A stretch of 64,000 bases of DNA from Fulvivirga marina (GCF_016775155.1 NZ_JAEUGD010000066.1:126763-190762); one strand, 5' to 3'; numbered from the stretch's first letter, positions 44,926 to 56,095 are shown. The notes: generated from the sequence alone by a model not told the origin. Translations and numbers: made by a program.

Positions 44926-46008
44926 ATGAGAAAATTCTATTTTACCCCCGGACCCTCACAGCTGTATTATACGGTTGAGGAGCATCTTAAAAACGCCCTC
45001 AAGGAGGGCATACCATCCATATCCCATCGCAGCAAAGACTACGAAAAAATCCACCATCATACCGTGGAAGCCATTCGCTCATTACTGGCTTTACCTGATG
45101 ATTATCACATTTTTTTCACTTCATCTGCCACAGAAATATGGGAGCGCACCATTCAAAACATGGTTGATACAGAATCCTTTCACTTGGTTAATGGTGCTTT
45201 TTCAAAACGTTTTTTTGAAATAGCTGAAAACTATAGGATCAATGCCATGTCACAAGTGGCAGAAGAAGGTGAAGTTGTGGAAGCCGAAGAATTACTCATT
45301 CCTGAAACAGCAGAACTCATTGCCATAACACATAACGAAACCAGTACAGGAGCAAGCCAGCCAGTTGAGGATATTAAAAAGATCAGAAAGGCCTTTCCTG
45401 ACCAGCTAATTTCCCTCGATGTAGTTTCTTCTGCCCCGTATGTCAATTTGGATTATAACCTTATTGACACGGCCTATTTCTCAGTTCAAAAGTGCTTTGG
45501 GCTGCCAGCAGGACTTGGCGTATGGATTGTTAATAACAGGTGTCTCCAAAAAGCTCAAACGCTGCTAAATAAAGACCGAGTTATCGGTTCATACCACAGC
45601 CTGCCTTCGCTTTTGGAAAAGAGCATTAAAAACCAAACCCCTGAGACCCCAAATGCCCTGGCTGTTTACCTATTAGGCAAAGTAGCAACAGATATGGTAG
45701 ACAAAGGTATTGAACAAATACGCAGAGAGACTGAATATAAGGCAGCTGTATTATACCAGGCATTTGAACAATCTAATATTCTGAAGCCATTTGTAGCCAA
45801 AGAATTACATAGGTCAAAGACTACGCTTGTAGCTGAAACGACTATTCCAAGCAAAGAGATAATCTCCAAACTCTCTGAAAAATCATTTGTAGTGGGCAGT
45901 GGATATGGGAAATTTAAAGACAAGCATATTAGGATTGCCAACTTCCCTACTCACTCAAAAGAACACGTGGAAATACTCGCTGATGAGCTATTGAAAATAA
46001 AAAAATAA
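44926..46008 (+). CDS. Class V aminotransferase, SerC-like
   Basis: The 360-residue PLP enzyme opens FYFTPGPSQLYYTVEEHLKNAL, has FFTSSATEIWERT for the PLP phosphate, D165 in ISLDVVSSAPYV and the Schiff-base lysine K189 in YFSVQKCFGLPAGLG. The layout matches phosphoserine aminotransferase and alanine-glyoxylate aminotransferase relatives. TPGPSQL resembles a distinct SerC-like branch rather than classic SerC (which starts NFSAGPA). If it acts as SerC it makes phosphoserine from 3-phosphohydroxypyruvate. No serA is adjacent, so the reaction is only probable. It is divergent from the metallophosphoesterase operon. Confidence 0.83.
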   Translation: MRKFYFTPGPSQLYYTVEEHLKNALKEGIPSISHRSKDYEKIHHHTVEAIRSLLALPDDYHIFFTSSATEIWERTIQNMVDTESFHLVNGAFSKRFFEIAENYRINAMSQVAEEGEVVEAEELLIPETAELIAITHNETSTGASQPVEDIKKIRKAFPDQLISLDVVSSAPYVNLDYNLIDTAYFSVQKCFGLPAGLGVWIVNNRCLQKAQTLLNKDRVIGSYHSLPSLLEKSIKNQTPETPNALAVYLLGKVATDMVDKGIEQIRRETEYKAAVLYQAFEQSNILKPFVAKELHRSKTTLVAETTIPSKEIISKLSEKSFVVGSGYGKFKDKHIRIANFPTHSKEHVEILADELLKIKK

Positions 46009-46084
46009 TTTCATCAATAAAAGTGGAAAATTCTCAATGTAAAGTCATTTATTGACTTAATTTTGCACGAGCAATCGTAAACCT

Positions 46085-47005
46085 ATGGAACCATTTAAAA
46101 ACCTTTTAGTTGGGCTTGATACTTCAAAATTGGATGCTACACTCATTAAGTATGCATCATTTTTAGTCGACCACTCATCGGCAGAGAAAGTGCAATTCGT
46201 AAATATTGTACGCAATCTCAATATCCCTTCCGACGTAAAGAAAGAGTTCCCAAATATCGTTACCAGCGCTATTCAGGACAGAAAAGACAAGATCAAAGAA
46301 GCTGTCAAAACTCATTTTACACCTAAAAAGAAGGTAAAAGTAACCTATCTTGTCAAACAAGGGCAGGCTCCAATGCTGTTGGACATTGCTAATAAATCCC
46401 AGACTGACCTCATTATAATAGGACAGAAAAAAACATTAGATGGGACTGGTGTTACTACGATGCGTCTGGCAAGACGGGCAAGCTGTAACTTGCTGATCGT
46501 ACCTGAAAATGTAACTCCTAAAGTGGACAAGTTTCTTGTTCCCATTGACTTCTCAGACTATTCAAAGCTATCGCTTACCCAGACCATAGATTTTGCTGTA
46601 AAAACTGGCGGCAAAGGCGAGATATACTGCCAGAACGTTTACAACGTACCGGCAGGTTATCATTACACTGGCAAATCTTTCAATGAATTCTCTGAGATCA
46701 TGAAAAAGAATGCTCAGGAGTCTTTCAAAAAGTTTATCAAGAAAATTGATCCTAGAGGAATCAAAATACATGAAGTATACTCCCTGGACACCAATGACAA
46801 CCTGGCCAGTGATATTTATGACCTTGGCGATAAGATTGATGCAGATTTCATCATTATCGGGGCTAAAGGAAGAACTGCTGCCGCCGCACTTTTCCTTGGT
46901 AGTCTTGCTGAGAAAATGGTAAATGACAATATGAACCACCCTTTACTTGTGGTGAGATTTAAAGGCAAAAATGCCGGATTGTTTGAGACTTTAAGAGAGA
47001 TATAG
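46085..47005 (+). CDS. Universal stress protein, two UspA domains
   Basis: The 306-residue protein has two Usp folds. Domain one (about 1-140) opens KNLLVGLDTSKLDATLIKYASFLV and is degenerate at its nucleotide loop (GQKKTLDGTGVTTMRLARRASCNLLIVPE). Domain two (about 145-290; KFLVPIDFSDYSKLSLTQ) has the canonical GAKGRTAAAALFLGSLAEKMV, an ATP-type loop GxKGR-(9)-GS. It is a single gene with a TAATTTTG -7-like element at 46058-46065. It is different in order from the other Usp (25342-26190), where the first domain carries the better loop. Confidence 0.9.
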   Translation: MEPFKNLLVGLDTSKLDATLIKYASFLVDHSSAEKVQFVNIVRNLNIPSDVKKEFPNIVTSAIQDRKDKIKEAVKTHFTPKKKVKVTYLVKQGQAPMLLDIANKSQTDLIIIGQKKTLDGTGVTTMRLARRASCNLLIVPENVTPKVDKFLVPIDFSDYSKLSLTQTIDFAVKTGGKGEIYCQNVYNVPAGYHYTGKSFNEFSEIMKKNAQESFKKFIKKIDPRGIKIHEVYSLDTNDNLASDIYDLGDKIDADFIIIGAKGRTAAAALFLGSLAEKMVNDNMNHPLLVVRFKGKNAGLFETLREI

Positions 47006-47184
47006 TATTAGTTGCTGTTATGGGCTTGTTACCTACTTTGTAGATTGATAGCATTTCTCATGTCAGGCCAAGTATAGAGAAGCATTTAATCCCGCTCCCT
47101 GTATAGGCTAAATACCATGTTTTAATTTTCATAACAAACTCCGCTATATACTCCTAAATATTGAATAGTTTTGAGGTTCCCAAC

Positions 47185-48426
47185 ATGGAACACCTAACAT
47201 TATTTGATCTCAACAAACTTGTAAAGGACACGCTGGACACCAACCTGGAGCCCTCCTATTGGGTTATTGCTGAAATTGGTGAAATGCGATCAAATCAAAC
47301 AGGACACTGCTACCTGGAGTTGGTTGAAAAGGACAATGATAAAGTAATCGCTAAAATGCGAGCTACAATCTGGGCATACACCTACAGAAACCTCTCCACT
47401 TGGTTTGAAGGAATGACCGGTCAGGCACTACAGCCTGGCCTAAAGATACTTTGCAATGTAGTAATTCAGTTTCACGAACTTTATGGTCTTAGCGCCAACA
47501 TCAAGGACATTGATGCCAATTTCACTTTAGGAGAACGAGCACAGCGAAGAAAAAAGATCATCGAACAGCTTATCTCCGATGGTGTTTTTGAAATGAACAA
47601 GACGCATATGCTCCCAATCGTTCCCCAGCGCATTGCAGTTATCAGCTCTCCTACTGCTGCGGGCTTTGGCGATTTTATGGATCAGGTTACCCAAAACAAC
47701 TATGGCTACCATTTTAATGTCAAGTTGTTTAAAGCAATAATGCAAGGTGATAAAGCGAGCGAATCCATGATCAATGCCATGCTTCAGGTACATAACAACA
47801 AGGAACAGTTTGATGCTCTTATCATTATTCGCGGCGGAGGAAGTCAAATAGACCTTGACTGTTTTGACGACTATGACCTTGCCTCTCATATTGCTCAGTT
47901 TACGTTGCCCGTTATTACAGGTATAGGGCATGAAAGAGACGAAACAATTGCTGACCTTGTAGCACACACCATGATGAAGACTCCTACAGCTGTTGCTGAA
48001 TTTCTGATCAGTGGTGTAAGGGCTTTTGAAGAAAGACTTAATGATGCCTTCGCTCAAATTTACCATTTCTCCAACAATGTACTTAAATTAGAATCACAAC
48101 GCCTGAGTACACTGGGCTACCAGCTTAAGGCAGGAGCAAAAGACAAGCTTTCCTCTAAATTATACAGGATTGACAATTTAAAGGAAAGGCTGAAAATCCA
48201 TACTGTAAATCAGCTTCAAAACCATGGAAAAAAGTTAGATCTTGCTCAAAAGTCCCTGGAGCTACTAAACCCTGAAACCATATTAAAACGAGGGTATACA
48301 CTCACAACTGTTAATGGAAAGGCAATTTCTAAAGCTGACATTAAACAGGGTGACAAGATGAAAACAGAAAGTGCCGAAAAAATTATAATCAGTACTATAG
48401 AAACTCAAACAGACAAAAATGGCTAA
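47185..48426 (+). CDS. xseA: Exodeoxyribonuclease VII large subunit
   Basis: I choose ATG 47185 (413 residues) over the TTG at 47161 because family members start close to the LTLFDLNKLVKDTLD segment. An N-terminal OB domain (about 10-100; YWVIAEIGEMRSNQTGHCYLELVEK) is followed by the catalytic domain with PQRIAVISSPTAAGFGDFMDQ, LIIIRGGGSQIDLDCFDDYDLA and PVITGIGHERDETIADLVAH, then a long coiled coil and a C-terminal segment LKRGYTLTTVNGK. With XseB it degrades single-stranded DNA. The stop overlaps the xseB start by eight bases. Confidence 0.96.
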   Translation: MEHLTLFDLNKLVKDTLDTNLEPSYWVIAEIGEMRSNQTGHCYLELVEKDNDKVIAKMRATIWAYTYRNLSTWFEGMTGQALQPGLKILCNVVIQFHELYGLSANIKDIDANFTLGERAQRRKKIIEQLISDGVFEMNKTHMLPIVPQRIAVISSPTAAGFGDFMDQVTQNNYGYHFNVKLFKAIMQGDKASESMINAMLQVHNNKEQFDALIIIRGGGSQIDLDCFDDYDLASHIAQFTLPVITGIGHERDETIADLVAHTMMKTPTAVAEFLISGVRAFEERLNDAFAQIYHFSNNVLKLESQRLSTLGYQLKAGAKDKLSSKLYRIDNLKERLKIHTVNQLQNHGKKLDLAQKSLELLNPETILKRGYTLTTVNGKAISKADIKQGDKMKTESAEKIIISTIETQTDKNG

Positions 48427-48616
48427 AAAGGAAACCAGTTATAAAGATTCTCTGGAGGAGATAGAAAAAATCATTCTTCAAATAGAATCAGGAGAAACCG
48501 ACGTGGATGAGCTTTCTGCACTTGTAAAAAAAGCTGCCACTCTGATTAAAAGCTGTAAACAAAAACTCAAGAATACTGAAGATGACCTTAATCAGGCTTT
48601 GGATGATATAGATTGA
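48419..48616 (+). CDS. xseB: Exodeoxyribonuclease VII small subunit
   Basis: The 65-residue helical protein has the XseB pattern: SYKDSLEEIEKIILQIESGETDVDELSALVKKAATLIKSCKQKL. It binds several copies to the coiled coil of XseA. It overlaps xseA by eight bases, the usual coupled arrangement. The C-terminal part is acidic. Confidence 0.95.
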   Translation: MAKKETSYKDSLEEIEKIILQIESGETDVDELSALVKKAATLIKSCKQKLKNTEDDLNQALDDID

Positions 48617-48702
48617 TTTTACCGTCCTTCACATTACAATTTGATAATAGCATGTAAATTGATATTTTGGCCGAAATTCAAACACACTTAAACATAATCT
48701 TA

Positions 48703-50583
48703 ATGCATATTTATAAAAGACTAATTTTAAGTTATTTATTGATCCTTCCCATATTAGGGATGGCACAGCCCAAGTCACAGCCTTATTGGCAGCAGCGAGC
48801 TGAATATACCATGGAAATTAACATGGATGTAAAATCACACCAGTACAGCGGTAAGCAAGAATTGGTATATTATAACAACTCTCCAGACACGCTTACCAAA
48901 GCTTATTACCACCTTTACTTCAATGCTTTCCAGCCAGGAAGTATGATGGATGTTCGCTCATTGAATATTGAGGATCCCGATAGCAGGGTGGGAAGTCGTA
49001 TATCCCAACTGAATAAGGATGAAATTGGCTATCAACATATCAAATCGCTAAAACAAGATGGCAAAGCAGTAACCTATAAAGTTGAGGGTACAATCCTGGA
49101 AGTAAGGTTGAATAAGCCTGTCCTGCCTGGAAATAAAACCACCTTCGAAATGGAGTTCGAAGCACAGGTACCTATTCAAATCAGAAGATCGGGCCGTGAC
49201 AACGCCGAGGGAGTGGCTTATTCCATGACACAGTGGTACCCTAAATTGAGTGAATACGACTACCTAGGCTGGCATACAAACCCCTACATAGGAAGAGAGT
49301 TTCATGGTGTGTGGTCAGATTTCGATGTAAAAATCACCATTGACCCTACTTATGTTATTGGAGGAACGGGTTATCTTCAAAACCCTGATAAAATAGGTCA
49401 TGGATATCAAAAAGAGAACAAAGAGGTAAAAGCATCTGACAAACCACTTACCTGGCATTTCAAAGCTCCAAACGTACATGATTTTGCATGGGCTGCAGAC
49501 CCTGATTACAAACATACTACAGCGCAAGTGCCCAATGGACCAACATTACACTTTATTTATCAGGAAACTGAGGAGAATAAGGAAAACTGGGAAAAGCTGC
49601 CTGAGCATATGGTTAAAGCCGTGCAATTTATGAGCGAAAACTTCGGCAAATACCCTTACGATCAATACTCATTCATACAGGGTGGCGACGGAGGAATGGA
49701 GTACCCCATGGCTACCCTCATAACCGGTAACAGAAACTTTAACAGCCTTATAGGTGTATCCGTTCACGAGCTAATTCACAGCTGGTACCAGGGAGTACTT
49801 GCCACCAATGAGAGTTTATACCCATGGATGGATGAGGGATTCACTTCATATGCTTCAGATGTTACAATGAAACATCTGTTTGATCCTGAGAGTGACCGCA
49901 ATGTTCATGAAGGATCTTATAGAGGCTATTTCCACATGGCCAACAGTGGCAAAGAGGAGCCATTAACCACACATGCAGATCAATACCACTCCAACAGGTC
50001 TTATGGTATTAACTCCTACGCAAAAGGAGCGGTATTCCTTCATCAGCTAAGCTATATCATTGGTGAGGATACGTTTAAGAAAGGAATGAAAAGGTACTTC
50101 AACACCTGGAAATTCAAACACCCTACTTCAGTTGATTTTATCAGGGTTATGGAAAAAACTTCAGGCATGCAGTTAGATTGGTATCTGGAAAAATTTGTTT
50201 ACACTACTGACCAAATAGATTATGGTATTAAAACTGTAGCTGGTGAAGGAGATGCCACATATGTAACTCTGGAGCGTGTCGGTGAAATGATGATGCCAAT
50301 AGACCTGTATGTGGAATATGAGGACGGCTCTAAAGAAATATACTATATTCCTTTAAGAATTATGAGAGGGGCCAAAGACGTTGAAAATACTCAAATCCAG
50401 CGCATGAATAAAGAAGTCTGGCCATGGACGTACCCTACTTATACCTTAAAGATCAACAATGGGGTATCCAAAATCAAAAGCATAGAAATAGACCCCACAG
50501 GTAGAATGGCCGACATTGACAGGTCTAACAACAGTGTTGAGCTTAAAAGTGCCATGAAAGCTTTTGAAGATCCTACAAAATAA
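48703..50583 (+). CDS. M1 family zinc metallopeptidase
   Basis: The start at ATG 48703 gives a signal peptide (MHIYKRLILSYLLILPILGMA) and 626 residues. A TTG 36 bases upstream only adds residues before it. The gluzincin site is VSVHELIHSWYQGVLATNESLYPWMDEGFTSYASD: HELIH at 355-359 with third ligand E378. The exopeptidase motif reads GGDGGMEYPMATL, a GGMEY form in place of GAMEN. N-terminal beta domains span about 30-290. It should be an exported aminopeptidase of unknown substrate. It is followed by a terminator and ligA. Confidence 0.93.
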   Translation: MHIYKRLILSYLLILPILGMAQPKSQPYWQQRAEYTMEINMDVKSHQYSGKQELVYYNNSPDTLTKAYYHLYFNAFQPGSMMDVRSLNIEDPDSRVGSRISQLNKDEIGYQHIKSLKQDGKAVTYKVEGTILEVRLNKPVLPGNKTTFEMEFEAQVPIQIRRSGRDNAEGVAYSMTQWYPKLSEYDYLGWHTNPYIGREFHGVWSDFDVKITIDPTYVIGGTGYLQNPDKIGHGYQKENKEVKASDKPLTWHFKAPNVHDFAWAADPDYKHTTAQVPNGPTLHFIYQETEENKENWEKLPEHMVKAVQFMSENFGKYPYDQYSFIQGGDGGMEYPMATLITGNRNFNSLIGVSVHELIHSWYQGVLATNESLYPWMDEGFTSYASDVTMKHLFDPESDRNVHEGSYRGYFHMANSGKEEPLTTHADQYHSNRSYGINSYAKGAVFLHQLSYIIGEDTFKKGMKRYFNTWKFKHPTSVDFIRVMEKTSGMQLDWYLEKFVYTTDQIDYGIKTVAGEGDATYVTLERVGEMMMPIDLYVEYEDGSKEIYYIPLRIMRGAKDVENTQIQRMNKEVWPWTYPTYTLKINNGVSKIKSIEIDPTGRMADIDRSNNSVELKSAMKAFEDPTK

Positions 50584-50606
50584 CAAAAACTGCATAGCAG
50601 GATAAT

Positions 50607-50650
50607 AAAGAAAGATGGATTTCGAATGAAGTTCATCTTTCTTTTTTATA
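50607..50650 (+). terminator. Intrinsic terminator after M1 peptidase gene
   Basis: AAAGAAAGATG (50607-50617) pairs perfectly with CATCTTTCTTT (50634-50644) around a 16-base loop that itself contains TTCGAA, and a T-rich run follows. It lies 24 bases after the peptidase stop and before ligA. Confidence 0.8.
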
Positions 50651-50664
50651 TAGACTTTGGTTAG

Positions 50665-52695
<2,031 letters not shown>

Positions 52696-52701
52696 TACGA
52701 A

Positions 52702-53217
52702 ATGCTTAGCAAAAAAATAATTTCATACAAAACCAAGGCACTTGTAAAAAAGAGCAAAGTTGCCCGCAATAATATAAGCTATGAACAGGCTAAGAGCATT
52801 GGTATTATTTTTACCATCGATGACCTGGCCAAGCACGAGACCATCAAGCAATTGGTAAGTAAGCTTGAAAAAGACGGAAAAAAGGTACAGGTTTTGGCCT
52901 TTCTTCCTAAAGGAAAAGAAAATTTTGAGTTCCTGTTTGACTTTTTCACTGACAAGGATGTATCCATATGGGGAAAATTCACTTCAGAACAGGTACACAA
53001 TTTTGTAGAAAAGCCATTTGACTATCTTTTTTACCTGGATAATAAAAGTAACCCGCTCATGACAAACATTTTGGCTATGAGCAAGGCTAAATGCAGAGTC
53101 GGAAAATTTAATGAAGTTAATAACCAGCTTTGCGAGTTGATGATACAACCCCAAAATGGTAGTAGTATCCAACACCTGGCTGATGAAATGTACAGATATA
53201 CTAAAATATTAAGCTGA
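52702..53217 (+). CDS. DUF6913-like conserved protein
   Basis: The 171-residue protein has no signal peptide or membrane helix. Readable segments are SIGIIFTIDDLAKHETIKQLVSKLEKDGKKVQVLAFLP and FDYLFYLDNKSNPLMTNILAMSKAKCRVGKF, suggesting an alpha/beta (Rossmann-like) fold. Small proteins of this kind are found between ligA and dapA or close to them in Bacteroidota and are annotated as unknown (DUF6913). The function is unknown. It lies six bases after ligA, and its TGA overlaps the dapA ATG by one base (TGATG). Confidence 0.85.
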   Translation: MLSKKIISYKTKALVKKSKVARNNISYEQAKSIGIIFTIDDLAKHETIKQLVSKLEKDGKKVQVLAFLPKGKENFEFLFDFFTDKDVSIWGKFTSEQVHNFVEKPFDYLFYLDNKSNPLMTNILAMSKAKCRVGKFNEVNNQLCELMIQPQNGSSIQHLADEMYRYTKILS

Positions 53218-54110
53218 TGTCTAAATTATACGGTACAGGCGTAGCACTGGTAACCCCCTTTCATGGTAATGGAAATGTGGATTATGAAGGGTTAACCAAT
53301 CTTTTGAAATTTACAGCTGAAAAGGGTGTTGACTATTATGTGGTACAAGGCACAACAGGCGAATCTGCCACTATATCGGCTAAAGAAAAAGCTGATATAT
53401 TAGACTATATCAAGAAGAATAATCAACACCATTTACCCCTGGTGTATGGCATTGGAGGGAACAATACTCAAGATGTGATCAATACCATCAAGTCAACTGA
53501 CCTGGAAGGTATTGAGGCTATCTTATCCGTAAGCCCCTATTACAACAAACCTTCTCAGGAAGGTATTTATCAGCATTATGTGACCATTGCAGATGCATCT
53601 CCCGTGCCGGTAATATTGTACAATGTACCTGGAAGAACCGGATCTAATATTTCTGCATCCACTACTTTGAGGTTAGCAAAACATAGTAATATCATTGGTA
53701 CTAAAGAAGCTTCGGGCAACCTTGAGCAGGCTATGCTCATTAGTAGGGATAAACCTGATGATTTTATGCTGATCAGTGGAGATGATATGCTTACCTTACC
53801 TTTATACTCCATCGGTGCGGTAGGCGTTATTTCTGTACTAGCCAATGGTTTCGCGGATGTCTTCAAAGAAATAAAAGAAAGTGTACAGGTAAATGACTAC
53901 AAGAAAGCTGCCCGTGCCGCCTTTCAATTATTAGAGATCAATCCGCTAATGTATGCTGAAAGCAACCCTGTTGGCATTAAGCAGGTTTTAAAAGAGTTCG
54001 GCGTATGCGGTAATTTTGTAAGGCTACCTCTTATTCCGGCTTCACAGGACTTGCAAGATAGTATTAGTAAATCCTTACAACAGATGAAAGCTGACCTTTC
54101 AGCTATTTAA
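53217..54110 (+). CDS. dapA: 4-hydroxy-tetrahydrodipicolinate synthase
   Basis: The 297-residue TIM-barrel aldolase has GTGVALVTPFHGNGNVDYEGL, the substrate loop QGTTGESATIS (T46-T47), Y135 in VPVILYNVPGRTGSNIS and the Schiff-base lysine K163 in NIIGTKEASGNLEQ. It condenses pyruvate with aspartate semialdehyde in the lysine/diaminopimelate pathway. The length is typical. It is translationally coupled to the upstream DUF6913-like gene. Confidence 0.97.
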   Translation: MSKLYGTGVALVTPFHGNGNVDYEGLTNLLKFTAEKGVDYYVVQGTTGESATISAKEKADILDYIKKNNQHHLPLVYGIGGNNTQDVINTIKSTDLEGIEAILSVSPYYNKPSQEGIYQHYVTIADASPVPVILYNVPGRTGSNISASTTLRLAKHSNIIGTKEASGNLEQAMLISRDKPDDFMLISGDDMLTLPLYSIGAVGVISVLANGFADVFKEIKESVQVNDYKKAARAAFQLLEINPLMYAESNPVGIKQVLKEFGVCGNFVRLPLIPASQDLQDSISKSLQQMKADLSAI

Positions 54111-54151
54111 GAGTCTCGAAAAAATACCTTAACAGCTCTGTAAAAATTCCG

Positions 54152-54191
54152 GTGCGCTTTACTAAAACCATAAACGTTTAGTAAAGCGCAC
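54152..54191 (+). terminator. Perfect 15-bp hairpin after dapA
   Basis: GTGCGCTTTACTAAA (54152-54166) is the exact reverse complement of 54177-54191 with a 10-base loop. It begins 42 bases after the dapA stop. A proper T-tract is missing (CTTTA follows), so termination is likely but not certain. A similar core occurs in the hairpin at 60469-60500. Confidence 0.65.
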
Positions 54192-54340
54192 TTTAGCCAC
54201 ATACTTCTCACTGTGACAACGGGGCAGCTTATACTGTTATCTGCATACCTTAAAATTGCTCAGAGACTAACTACACTTACCTAAAACAATAAGATCATTC
54301 CCCTTGATTTTCAGAATGTTATTAAAAAACGTCTTAAAAT

Positions 54341-54371
54341 AAAAAAGGACAACTTTCGTTGTCCCTTTTTT
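54341..54371 (-). terminator. Intrinsic terminator of histone H1-like gene
   Basis: On the minus strand GGACAAC (54364-54358) and GTTGTCC (54353-54347) pair around a GAAA tetraloop, followed by TTTTTTATTTT. It begins about 30 bases after the stop of the small gene at 54397-54573. Confidence 0.88.
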
Positions 54372-54396
54372 ATTTATTTGCTATAAAGAATTTAGA

Positions 54397-54573
54397 TTAT
54401 CCTTTGTTCTTGATATCTTGAACTTCAACTCTGATATCTTGAGCCAGGTTTTTCAAATCTTGCATTCCTTTTCTAACTCTAGTTCCAGCAGCGTTATTAT
54501 TCTTATCGTAGAATTTATCGAAGTCAGACTCCAATGACATTACTAAATCTCTAAGTTGAGCAAATTTGTTCAT
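54397..54573 (-). CDS. Histone H1-like small protein
   Basis: Minus-strand ATG 54573-54571 opens 58 codons that end at TAA 54399-54397. The protein reads MNKFAQLRDLVMSLESDFDKF, then AAGTRVRKGMQDLKNLAQDIR and ends QDIKNKG. This AAGTRVRKGMQxLK pattern is the short histone H1-like (HC1-type) family of Bacteroidota, proposed to bind DNA. It is much less lysine-rich than chlamydial HC1. It has its own terminator and no partner gene on its strand other than the distant oxoamine synthase upstream. Confidence 0.88.
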   Translation of the reverse strand: MNKFAQLRDLVMSLESDFDKFYDKNNNAAGTRVRKGMQDLKNLAQDIRVEVQDIKNKG

Positions 54574-54681
54574 ACGTGATAAATTTTAAGGTTATTGAAA
54601 ATTTTCTACTATTATTTTTGAGGAGGCAATATAAGCAAAATGTTTATAATTCAACCAAAAACGGTCTTTTTTTTAACTTTT

Positions 54682-55929
54682 TTACTTAGTTATCGCTATA
54701 ATTTCCTCTCTTCTATAAACGCCATTGTCAAGTTTATCCTTAACAGCAGCAAATGCATTAATCGTTTCCTCTACATCTTCCAGAGTATGGACAGCTGTAG
54801 GGATCAGCCTCAACATGATTACATCTTTAGGCACAACAGGGTAGATTACCATTGAGCAGAATATGTTATAATTCTCTCTTAAATCCATAGCCATATTAGC
54901 ACCTTCTCCTAAACCACCCTTAAACAGTACTGGTGTTACAGGAGATTTTGTGGTTCCGATATCAAAACCATGCTTCTTAAGCCCTGACTGTAATGCATTT
55001 ACAACTTTCCAAAGGTTATCCTTCAATTCTGGTTTTGTTCTTAAAAGCTCCAATCTTTTAAGGGCTCCGATGACAAGTGGCATAGGAAGCGATTTAGCAA
55101 AGATTTGAGATCTTAGGGTATACCTCAGGTACTGAATGATAGACGGGTTACCTCCAACGAACGCACCGATACTAGCCATAGACTTTGCAAATGTAGAGAA
55201 GTAAAGGTCAATTCCGTCCTGAACACCTTGCTCCTCGCCTGTTCCTGCACCGGTTTTACCCATAGTACCAAAACCATGAGCATCATCTACAAATAGTCTG
55301 AACTGGTATTTATCCTTAAGCGCAATAATATCTTTCAGGTTACCCATATTACCTGACATACCAAAAACACCTTCAGTGATTACAAGAATACCACCACCTG
55401 TTTCATCGGTGATCCTCTTAGCTCTTTGAAGTTGTTTTTCCAGGTTTTCGATATTATTATGAGGAAACACAAAGCGTTTACCCATGTGTAACCTTACACC
55501 ATCTATAATACAAGCGTGAGACTCAGCATCATAAACGATAACATCTTTTCTATCTACTATGGCATCAATAATTGATAATACACCTTGATAACCATAGTTT
55601 AGAAGCATTACTGCTTCCTTATCTATAAAATCAGCCAGTTTCTCCTCAAGATCAATATGATGCACTGAGTTTCCTGACATCATTCTGGCTCCCATAGGAT
55701 ATGCAAGCCCCCATCTTTCAGCAGCTTCAGCATCAACCCTTCTCACTTCCGGGTGGTTTGCTAACCCTAAATAATTGTTCAAACTCCACGTCAATACTTC
55801 TTTCCCGTTAAACTTCATTCTCGGAGCTATATCTCCTTCTAGTTTAGGGAACATGAAATAATCCTTCGGAAGATGCGAATGTTGACCTAAAGCGCCCTCT
55901 TCTACTTTTAATTTATCAAATAGATCCAC
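54682..55929 (-). CDS. Alpha-oxoamine synthase (serine palmitoyltransferase/cysteate acyltransferase-like)
   Basis: The 415-residue PLP enzyme contains NNYLGLANHPEV, the PLP-stacking H138 in YDAESHACIIDGVRLH, ITEGVFGMSGNMGNL, D215 and H218 in LFVDDAHGFGTMG, and Schiff-base K249 in TFAKSMASIGAFVGG. It condenses an acyl thioester with an amino acid, losing CO2. In Bacteroidota such stand-alone enzymes serve sphingolipid synthesis (serine) or sulfonolipid/capnine synthesis (cysteate); KBL and BioF are family members too. No biotin genes are near, so a lipid role is more likely. It has a two-element promoter and diverges from the biotin carboxylase gene. Confidence 0.88.
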   Translation of the reverse strand: MDLFDKLKVEEGALGQHSHLPKDYFMFPKLEGDIAPRMKFNGKEVLTWSLNNYLGLANHPEVRRVDAEAAERWGLAYPMGARMMSGNSVHHIDLEEKLADFIDKEAVMLLNYGYQGVLSIIDAIVDRKDVIVYDAESHACIIDGVRLHMGKRFVFPHNNIENLEKQLQRAKRITDETGGGILVITEGVFGMSGNMGNLKDIIALKDKYQFRLFVDDAHGFGTMGKTGAGTGEEQGVQDGIDLYFSTFAKSMASIGAFVGGNPSIIQYLRYTLRSQIFAKSLPMPLVIGALKRLELLRTKPELKDNLWKVVNALQSGLKKHGFDIGTTKSPVTPVLFKGGLGEGANMAMDLRENYNIFCSMVIYPVVPKDVIMLRLIPTAVHTLEDVEETINAFAAVKDKLDNGVYRREEIIAITK

Positions 55930-55977
55930 TACAAATAAGTTTTATTATAAAACGTCTTATACTTTATAAAAAGCACA

Positions 55978-56007
55978 CAAATCTAACATTAATAATGGTC
56001 TTGTCAA
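55978..56007 (-). promoter_or_regulatory. Promoter of the alpha-oxoamine synthase gene
   Basis: On the minus strand TTG (56007-56005) and TAGATTTG (55985-55978) are 19 bases apart, a full match to the Bacteroidota -33/-7 consensus. Transcription would start near 55971, about 42 bases before the ATG. Confidence 0.68.
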
Positions 56008-56095
56008 AAAGGCGTGTTTATTTTTAATGCGCCCTCAATTTCGTAAATAACAAATATTTAATTAGCATTGTGATTCATTTTTGAGGCCATTTGAC

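Noticed and set aside
47527-48066. 179-codon open frame on the minus strand
   Set aside because: It lies fully inside xseA in antisense and shows no family pattern.
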